64,000 nt of DNA. Source: JBDHWG01 sp046328525. GTDB taxonomy: Bacteria; Chloroflexota; Anaerolineae; Epilineales; JAHCIE01. The first letter of the stretch is position 1. Each line of letters begins with the position of its first letter. Positions 58,853 to 64,000 of the stretch are shown here, one piece after another. The notes below the pieces were generated by a model. The model was not told the origin of the DNA. It made no database searches and saw only the letters and a program-made list of their open reading frames with translations. The DNA lies in assembly GCA_046328525.1 (NCBI GenBank), contig JAXLWK010000003.1:1054001-1118000 (forward strand). Direction: 5' to 3'. Position numbers and translations under genes: made by a program.

Positions 58853-58931
58853 GATAACCCCCATATGGTCGGTTCGATGCGGGCGGTACGACTCGCGGCG
58901 AATCGCACCGCCCGCGGGCTATATCCGCCGG

Positions 58932-59582
58932 CTACGCGCCCTTGGCGGCCTCGCCCCCCTCCGCGGGGGCAGATGACGACGCGTCCACCGCCGGCGCCGC
59001 TTCGGTCGTCTCCGCAGCGTCTGCAGCGTCTGCGGCAGCGGCAGCCGCCTCATCCGGAGTCTCCACGATGTTGGCGGCCACGTATTGCGAAATCTCACCG
59101 GACGCCTGATCTGCGATGGTGAGCGTGACAATTTGACCGTCGTACTCCTTCATGTCGTCAAGCATCTTCTCAGCGTCCTGGTCCTGGACGATGAAAAGAA
59201 GCGCCGACGAGTTCAGCGGCAGCTGCTGCCCGAGACGCCGCATGTCCTCAGCGGGAATGGTGCGGCCCGCGTAATGACCGATCGTACCGCCGATCAGGGC
59301 GCCACCGGCAGCCCAGACGAGCAGGCCAGCCGGACCACCGATGAGGCCGAGCAGGCCGCCGGCGATGAGGCCCGCGCCGGCGCCCATGCCGCCGCGACCG
59401 CCCTCGTAGACGTGGCTCTTGCCTTTGTCATCCACCTCGACCACGGCAGAGGCGGCAACCTTGTAATTCGTGCCCTTGGCAGCGCGCTTCATGTCCTTCG
59501 CCACCTCTCGCGCTCGACGCCGGCCGGGGAAGGCGAAGCAGAGGATGTGATAGACGGCGTTGGGGCTTGCTTGTTCACTCAT
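58932..59582 (-). CDS. DUF1269-family protein with Gly-rich membrane hairpin
   Basis: A 216-residue protein of the DUF1269 family. The N-terminal ~60 residues form an alpha/beta unit (YHILCFAFPGRRRAREVAKDM, VAASAVVEVDDKGKSHVYE). A Gly-rich hydrophobic hairpin (GGMGAGAGLIAGGLLGLIGGPAGLLVWAAGGALIGG, about 62-100) probably enters the membrane. A second alpha/beta part (LNSSALLFIVQDQDAEKML) and an Ala/Glu/Asp-rich acidic tail end it. The start is ATG 59582, with AAAGGA upstream; a longer reading upstream lacks a site. DUF1269 proteins occur in stress-induced membrane gene sets. It shares the island with DUF6325 and SHOCT genes. Confidence 0.85.
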   Translation of the reverse strand: MSEQASPNAVYHILCFAFPGRRRAREVAKDMKRAAKGTNYKVAASAVVEVDDKGKSHVYEGGRGGMGAGAGLIAGGLLGLIGGPAGLLVWAAGGALIGGTIGHYAGRTIPAEDMRRLGQQLPLNSSALLFIVQDQDAEKMLDDMKEYDGQIVTLTIADQASGEISQYVAANIVETPDEAAAAAADAADAAETTEAAPAVDASSSAPAEGGEAAKGA

Positions 59583-59703
59583 GTGAGGGGGTCCTTTCGT
59601 GTCAATCGTTGTGAGGTTAGAACTGCGATGTATTTCCATTCAGCGCGACGGTTCGCCGCGTACTCGTAACCACTCGCTCGGCTCGTATCGCAATCGGTTC
59701 GGG

Positions 59704-59955
59704 CTACGCTTCCAGGCGGTTGACCGTCAGTACGACATACCCCTGGTTGTAGAGGGTGTCTAGCACACCTCTCAGCGCCGCCTGATCGGCCAGTTGTCCG
59801 ACCAGCACGGTGACTCCGTTCTCGACCCCGTTTTGCGCCCCCAGGATCGTCATGTTGCCGACCTGGTCGGACATGCTTCGGTCCATGTCGCCCTGGACGA
59901 CGATCTGGTAGGTACCCGGCGAGTCGAACAGCTGCGATGATCTGCGCTTCAACAT
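59704..59955 (-). CDS. small conserved protein, 83 aa, Chloroflexota-type
   Basis: An 83-residue protein. The pattern YQIVVQGDMDRSMSDQVGNMTI, TVLVGQLADQAALRGVLDTLYNQGYVVLTVNRLE matches a small family frequent in Chloroflexota with the core YxIxVxGxLDxxWSDxFxGMTI and LxGxVxDQAALxGLLxxxRDLxLxLLSV. It is soluble and mixed alpha/beta; the function is unknown. ATG 59955 overlaps the stop of the small ORF 59949-60089 by 7 nt, suggesting coupled translation. Confidence 0.75.
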   Translation of the reverse strand: MLKRRSSQLFDSPGTYQIVVQGDMDRSMSDQVGNMTILGAQNGVENGVTVLVGQLADQAALRGVLDTLYNQGYVVLTVNRLEA

Positions 59956-60089
59956 GACCGCCCCCCGTCACGAGCCGGCCAGGTCACGCGGCAGGGAAGG
60001 GGCGTTCTCGCCGTCGCGCACACAAACCAAACAGGCAGCGTAGCCAGCGTCACGGCGGCGAACGTGGCGAAGATGATGGGATCGAGCAT
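59949..60089 (-). CDS. 46-aa small membrane ORF with perfect ribosome site
   Basis: An ORF too short to be counted normally, but with AGGAGG 6 nt before ATG 60089. It encodes MLDPIIFATFAAVTLATLPVW..., one hydrophobic helix (about 5-24) and a short basic/Cys tail, stopping inside the next gene (7-nt overlap with 59955). It may be a real small membrane protein or a leader peptide used to couple translation of the 83-aa gene. The rest of the gap up to 60418 holds only hairpins. Confidence 0.5.
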   Translation of the reverse strand: MLDPIIFATFAAVTLATLPVWFVCATARTPLPCRVTWPARDGGRSC

Positions 60090-60366
60090 GTCGCACCTCC
60101 TCTGCACCCGGCTGGGATCGTCGTGACAACCAGACGAGCATCACATCCTTGTGTTGAAGCCGCAGCAGGCGAGCGCGAGACACGCCCAGACCGCGGACAA
60201 GCGTCCGATCATGGCTCCATTGCGCAGTATACCCTCTCAAGGGCCAAAGCGATAGCACCATAAGGGTGCAAAGAGGTGGCAACCCTGACGCCTGCTGCAC
60301 CTGTCTGCCGCTCGATCGGCTGACGTCCACGGCCCGCCGGGCCACCTCAGGTGGAGGCCCGCTACC

Positions 60367-60407
60367 GCCGGCCCGCTCCTCGCCAACCGCGCGAGGAGCG
60401 GGCCGGC
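60367..60407 (-). terminator. strong 16-bp hairpin after the phosphodiesterase gene
   Basis: GCCGGCCCGCTCCTCG (60367-60382) pairs perfectly with CGAGGAGCGGGCCGGC (60392-60407), 9-nt loop, 12 nt past the stop of the gene at 60419. No U-run follows. The 329-nt gap 60090-60418 holds this hairpin, two smaller ones near 60330-60355 (GGCCCG/CGGGCC, CCACCT/AGGTGG) and a TATACT -10-like element at 60231-60226 (minus) for the small ORF. No other gene is seen. Confidence 0.7.
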
Positions 60408-60418
60408 ACGCGACGTTC

Positions 60419-62512
60419 CTACGCGTCAGGCTCAGCGGCCGACTCTGAGGCAGGGGGCAGAGAGAGCGTATCGGGCATGCCTTGTTCCTTCTCGCGCCAG
60501 CCGCGGATGAGCCGGTGGACGTTCATCGCCCCCACAATCGGTTTGCCGTCGTAGGGCAGCTCCGACGGATAGAACACGAACGGGTGGTTCTGGGGACCGC
60601 CGAGGCCGCCGTGGTGGCTGGCCTGGTTCTCGAAGCCGCACAGCTCGCCGGTCGCCGGATCATACATGGTGTTCACCAGAATGTCTGGGCAGTTGTGGAA
60701 GCTGCTCTCGCGCTTCACCTTGTCCACCGCCCCTGGGCCATACACAGCCAGCGGGTCTACGCCCTCGACCGTCCCGACATCTATGTAGTTGATGCCGCCC
60801 TTGCCGATGACCATCGAGCCGTTTGTCTCGGACTTGACAAGCACCCAGCCGATGCCAGGATGGTTGGCGAGACCGAGGAGCAGATCGGGGTAAGTGTCCT
60901 GGATCTGCTCATACGTCATCCGCTCCGGCGCGCCCTTGAAGTTGATCAGCCCGGTGCAGCCTGAGCCAACGACCACAACCTTGGCCGCCTTGGCCTTCGC
61001 CTCGTCTTCCTTCGCCTTCTTCGGGTCGCGGTCGGGGCCGACTTCGATCGTGCCGTCCTCCTGCGTGCGCGACTCCATCGCGCGCTTCACGACGCCCGCC
61101 GTCCGCGTGTCGCCATTCGCCGACTCGTTGAGAAACGCGCTGATGTTGTCGAACGCCTCGTTCGTGTCTGTCAGCGCGAGAATTGCCTCGTCCTCCTTGA
61201 CCAGCCCCTTGACCAGATCCTCCAGGGACACGCCGTGGGCATTCTTGAAGGTCAGCCCGCGGCTCTGGCCGTGATCCGAGAGAACGACGATGTGGTACGG
61301 TCGCGGGGCATACTTGAGCGACCGCTCGACGCGCGCGAACATGCGGTCCGCTTCTGCCAGCTCTTCCAGGGCATCCTCCGTCAGCATGCCGGCGAAGTGC
61401 GCCAGGTCGTCGTAGCCGGCGTACAGAGCGTACACCGAGGGCAACCCGCGCATCACGTCGGTGATCACCGAGTAGGTGACGACCTCCTGGATGATCGGCC
61501 CCATCAGGGCGCGGAAGAAGGCGTAGCCGAAGTTGCGGGCGCTGACGCGGTACGGGTCCTTCTGGATGCGCTGCCGAATCTGCTGATACCATTCCTTGAT
61601 GACCACGGTGAAGTAGCGCGTCAGAACGCGGAAGACGACGAACGGGGTGAACAGGAAGGCGTAGAAACCCGGACCGCGGTCGCGGCTGCGGTCCATGACC
61701 GTGCTGAAAGTGAGGATGCTCTCAGTGGCGTCGCCGGAGAACATGTTGCCGCGCGAGGAGCCGCCATCCGAGGCAATTCCGTTGCGGTGGCTCAACGCCG
61801 CCTCCAGCACCGTCGCATCCTTGGGGTTGCCGGTCATGACGATGCGCTGCTGGGCGCGGTCCCACCAACGATAGGCCGGGATGTTGGTGTTGTTGCCGAG
61901 CAGGATGCCGCTCTGCATCGCCCCGGTCTGGGCGCTGAAGTCCGTCTCCCAACCGATGAGCTTGTGGCTGCCGCTATCCAGCCAGCCCTTCAGCGTCGGC
62001 ATCAGGCCCTCGTCAAGCGCCTGCTTGAAGATCGCCTGGCCCAACCCGTCAATCTCCAGGAAAAGGAACCCCGGCACATCGGTCTTAGTGGGGTTGCCGT
62101 ACTTCTGCACCATCTTCAGCGTCACGTTGCGGTCGAAGCTGTCTTCTTCGTCAAGGCTGAGCAGGCCGCCCAGGATCATGTTCACCACGGTGAGCGCTAT
62201 GATGATGACCAGCGCCCCCCACCAGTTGAAGATCTCGATACCGGGTATCATGTCCCCGAAGACCTTCACCAGGATGGGCGCGATAATAAACATGATGATC
62301 GGGTAGAGGATGGCCGGCAGCCGCCCGACGAACTGGATGAACAGCCACCAGCCGATGGCCGACGCGGCGGAGAGGATGATGGCAAACAGGAGCGCCGCCC
62401 AAAAGCTGTTGACCTGGACACTGGGGCCGAAATAGGCCACAATGAGAATCGCGATCGCTTCGACGACAAAGACGATGATAGTTTGGACGATACGCGCACT
62501 TAGTCGCTTCAT
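60419..62512 (-). CDS. holin-like N-terminus fused to alkaline-phosphatase-superfamily phosphodiesterase
   Basis: A 697-residue membrane-anchored enzyme. The N-terminal ~115 residues hold four helices (IVQTIIVFVVEAIAILIVAYFG, SFWAALLFAIILSAASAIGWWLF, ...), as in phage-holin family 4/mycobacterial holin-like domains. The catalytic part begins near FLFLEIDGLGQAIFKQAL, with the metal motif EIDG, then QTGAMQSGIL (candidate Thr nucleophile), YAGYDDLAHFAG and VVLSDHGQSRG as metal ligand sets of the alkaline-phosphatase/nucleotide-pyrophosphatase superfamily. Catalysis on phosphoesters of lipids, nucleotides or teichoic-acid-like polymers is likely. ATG 62512 follows GGGGGTAGC. It is followed by the small-ORF pair and preceded by the K+ channel gene. 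Confidence 0.88.
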   Translation of the reverse strand: MKRLSARIVQTIIVFVVEAIAILIVAYFGPSVQVNSFWAALLFAIILSAASAIGWWLFIQFVGRLPAILYPIIMFIIAPILVKVFGDMIPGIEIFNWWGALVIIIALTVVNMILGGLLSLDEEDSFDRNVTLKMVQKYGNPTKTDVPGFLFLEIDGLGQAIFKQALDEGLMPTLKGWLDSGSHKLIGWETDFSAQTGAMQSGILLGNNTNIPAYRWWDRAQQRIVMTGNPKDATVLEAALSHRNGIASDGGSSRGNMFSGDATESILTFSTVMDRSRDRGPGFYAFLFTPFVVFRVLTRYFTVVIKEWYQQIRQRIQKDPYRVSARNFGYAFFRALMGPIIQEVVTYSVITDVMRGLPSVYALYAGYDDLAHFAGMLTEDALEELAEADRMFARVERSLKYAPRPYHIVVLSDHGQSRGLTFKNAHGVSLEDLVKGLVKEDEAILALTDTNEAFDNISAFLNESANGDTRTAGVVKRAMESRTQEDGTIEVGPDRDPKKAKEDEAKAKAAKVVVVGSGCTGLINFKGAPERMTYEQIQDTYPDLLLGLANHPGIGWVLVKSETNGSMVIGKGGINYIDVGTVEGVDPLAVYGPGAVDKVKRESSFHNCPDILVNTMYDPATGELCGFENQASHHGGLGGPQNHPFVFYPSELPYDGKPIVGAMNVHRLIRGWREKEQGMPDTLSLPPASESAAEPDA

Positions 62513-62602
62513 GCTACCCCCAACTCCTGGGTGCGCCGCGCCTCGTCGAGGGCAGCGCGCAGCGGATGACAATCTGTGCTGAACCGGCGACGGGCGCGCC
62601 GG

Positions 62603-63412
62603 CTACAGCATGCGGTCAATCTCCTCGAGCTTGGCCCGCAACTCGGCGGCTGCCTGCTCCTGCGCCGCCAGCAGGCGTCGAATCTCCGCCACGCGGGTCT
62701 TCGGGTCGCTCGGCTCGACCGGCGGCGGCTCCTCTTTCTTCTCCTTGGGCGGGGAAAGGAAAGCGGTCGAGAGGAAGCCAGCCAGGGTACCAAACAGGCC
62801 CACGCCCGCCGTCATGATCAATATCCCCACAAAGCGTCCCCAGTTTGTCACAGGGTAGTGGTCGCCGTAGCCGACGGTTGTAATCGTCACGTAGACGTAC
62901 CATATGGCATCGGAGGCGGTAGTAATGTTGCCATTCGTGGCATACTGCTCGAAGTAGAGCTCAGCTAGCGAGCCGAACTCAATCACAACGATAACCAGGA
63001 ACACGACGGTCAGCAGGGCGTTGTCGGCGCGGTGACGCATGAAGTCGCGCCACAAAGTTCGCGGACCAAACTCCCGAAAGACGCGCGCCACGCGCCACAG
63101 GCGAAAGACGCGAAAGATCTTGACTTGCGGAAACGGCAGGCTCGAGAGCAGGTCGGCCCAGCCGAAGCCCCGAAAGAAGTAGTGGCTCTTCGATGCCGCC
63201 TTATGGAATCGCCAGATGAAGTCACCCAGGAAGATAGGCAGGAATATGGCGTTCATGACACCCAGCACGGACTGGATGGTTTGATTCGTCGTCCAGAAGA
63301 ATAAGTAGACGAGGTTGAAGATCGACAGGATCGACAAGCCAGCGATGAACATCTCGTAGCCGAGATGTTCTATCGTTTTTTCTTGCTGTTCTTTCTTGGT
63401 CTTCGATGCCAC
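62603..63412 (-). CDS. voltage-gated-type potassium channel, 6 TM
   Basis: An ion channel of the Kch/KvAP-like type, 269 residues from GTG 63412 (an upstream GTG at 63472 would give 289 residues). Helices S1-S3 come first; S4 carries regularly spaced basics (VFRLWRVARVFREFG); then S5, the pore loop with the K+ selectivity filter TVGYGD (ITTVGYGDHYPV), and S6. The C-terminus (about 225-269) is a charged coiled coil (EIRRLLAAQEQAAAELRAKLEEIDRML) that can hold the tetramer. I prefer GTG 63412 because AGG lies about 6 nt upstream; the longer start has none. It controls membrane potential or K+ loss and fits the ClC/TRIC neighbours. Confidence 0.9.
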   Translation of the reverse strand: MASKTKKEQQEKTIEHLGYEMFIAGLSILSIFNLVYLFFWTTNQTIQSVLGVMNAIFLPIFLGDFIWRFHKAASKSHYFFRGFGWADLLSSLPFPQVKIFRVFRLWRVARVFREFGPRTLWRDFMRHRADNALLTVVFLVIVVIEFGSLAELYFEQYATNGNITTASDAIWYVYVTITTVGYGDHYPVTNWGRFVGILIMTAGVGLFGTLAGFLSTAFLSPPKEKKEEPPPVEPSDPKTRVAEIRRLLAAQEQAAAELRAKLEEIDRML

Positions 63413-63541
63413 TTCCCCCCCTGGTCGGCCAATAAGCGTCGCCCCAGCCCAACCGTTCGCATGACCGCTCACACGCAGGGCGAGACGGCTGCGCTCGTGT
63501 CAGTGCTCCGGCCCGCCCTGTCTGCCTCGCGTCACCCCTGG

Positions 63542-64000
63542 CTAGCGGCCACCATGCGCCATCATGTCAATGGCGACAGTCACCGCCAGGATGATGATCT
63601 CGTCCTGGCCGGGATCTACTTCGATGCCGTAGGTGTCCGCGACGCGGAACCACTTCTTCGACACCTCGGCGACCTGGGCTCGCCCTTCGCCGATACGGTA
63701 TTCGTGGTCCAGGATGTTCCCCTGCACTTCCAGGTCCGGCCCGCCGCGCACGTTGACCGTCCAGCGGTCGCGAATCGGCGTAATCAGCGCCTTCTTGACC
63801 ATCGCCAGGCGCTCGCCACGCGGCCCCTCGATCTCCATGCTGTCCTTGACGCGCAACATGCGCTCCTGAATCTTCGCCAGCTCGTTGCCGGTGCGGTCCT
63901 CGAAGATCAGGGTGTTGCGGATACGCAGCGCCTTGCCGTCAATCTTGTAGACCCGCTCACCGCGCTCGTTTTCGATCCAGTAGTCATCGCCGATGGCGAG
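63542..64000 (-). CDS. LURP-one-related (LOR) protein, N-terminus cut by window edge
   Basis: 152 codons are visible; the frame runs open through 64000. It shows the tubby-like LURP-one/YxjI fold: LAIGDDYWIENERGERVYKIDGKALRIRNTL (split as strands), FEDRTGNELAKIQER, ITPIRDRWTVNV, LEVQGNILDHEYRI and a final VDPGQDEIIILAVTVAID. LOR proteins are related to phospholipid scramblases and are thought to bind membrane phosphoinositides or lipids. The C-terminal DxxxxILAVTVAIDxM is typical. It lies 69 nt upstream of the K+ channel's earliest start in the same direction. Only a few N-terminal residues appear to be missing. Confidence 0.85.
   Translation of the reverse strand, partial: LAIGDDYWIENERGERVYKIDGKALRIRNTLIFEDRTGNELAKIQERMLRVKDSMEIEGPRGERLAMVKKALITPIRDRWTVNVRGGPDLEVQGNILDHEYRIGEGRAQVAEVSKKWFRVADTYGIEVDPGQDEIIILAVTVAIDMMAHGGR

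Noticed and set aside
1..64000. CRISPR arrays, tRNA and rRNA genes
   Set aside because: No regularly spaced direct repeats and no recognisable tRNA cloverleaf or rRNA segment found on reading both strands.

Overview
This is a high-GC bacterial window with about 50 genes. The organism is most likely a member of the Chloroflexota. Several things point that way: three large STAND-type ATPase regulators (two with SARP/BTAD N-termini, one LuxR/MalT-like), secreted proteins with TPTPT/PTATA linkers, a deazaflavin (F420)-type nitroreductase-fold protein, an ECF41 sigma factor, an effector-associated-domain protein and several small families I associate with that phylum. The assignment rests on protein resemblance only; there is no rRNA or tRNA in the window.

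Layout. 1-4.3 kb: a SWIM zinc-finger protein (cut by the left edge) behind an SNF2 helicase, then a small tyrosine-phosphatase-like protein. 4.5-13.9 kb (+ strand): a secreted two-repeat protein, then a tight MFS / M20 dipeptidase / M17 aminopeptidase / AbgT-transporter operon that looks like peptide uptake and breakdown, then a secreted or membrane-anchored alpha/beta hydrolase. 14-26.5 kb (- strand): LuxR-type STAND regulator, DUF1345 and TRIC membrane proteins, a DFARGQR-repeat small protein, a 1521-residue secreted metalloprotease and a BTAD-STAND regulator directly upstream of it. 26.6-33.2 kb: a beta-helix surface protein, a second BTAD-STAND regulator and a membrane protein with an effector-associated domain. 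33.2-36.6 kb: nucleoside hydrolase, then an ECF41 sigma factor with a PNPOx partner and a divergent VOC gene; the divergent intergenic region carries two back-to-back copies of the ECF41 promoter motif. 36.6-46.5 kb: mixed metabolism (2-hydroxyacid dehydrogenase, M28-like peptidase lacking the usual Glu pair, alpha/beta hydrolase, GH3 glycosidase, flavin monooxygenase, secreted META-domain protein) plus a deletion scar that fuses the start of a pobA-like gene to the end of a pcaB-like gene.

46.6-64 kb: an unbroken minus-strand run of about 20 genes. It holds a radical-SAM sulfatase maturase, two tandem HdeD-like proteins, an arylsulfatase with an extra N-terminal domain, ClC channel, TRIC and GAP/Sap family proteins, SHOCT, DUF6325 and DUF1269 proteins, two polytopic proteins of TMEM198/DUF4203 appearance, a holin-like/alkaline-phosphatase-superfamily fusion, a K+ channel and a LURP-one protein. 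It looks like one envelope or acid/osmotic-stress island and is my best candidate for an under-described system. The sulfatase N-terminal domain shares a visible motif with the stand-alone DUF6325 protein 5 kb away.

Dispersed non-coding structure includes four copies of a ~55-bp REP-like inverted repeat (13.9, 44.9, 57.0 and 58.1 kb), a ~103-bp nested palindrome at 17.5 kb, a C-rich palindrome at 39.9 kb and several factor-independent-terminator-like hairpins. I saw no CRISPR array, tRNA, rRNA, transposase or phage module.
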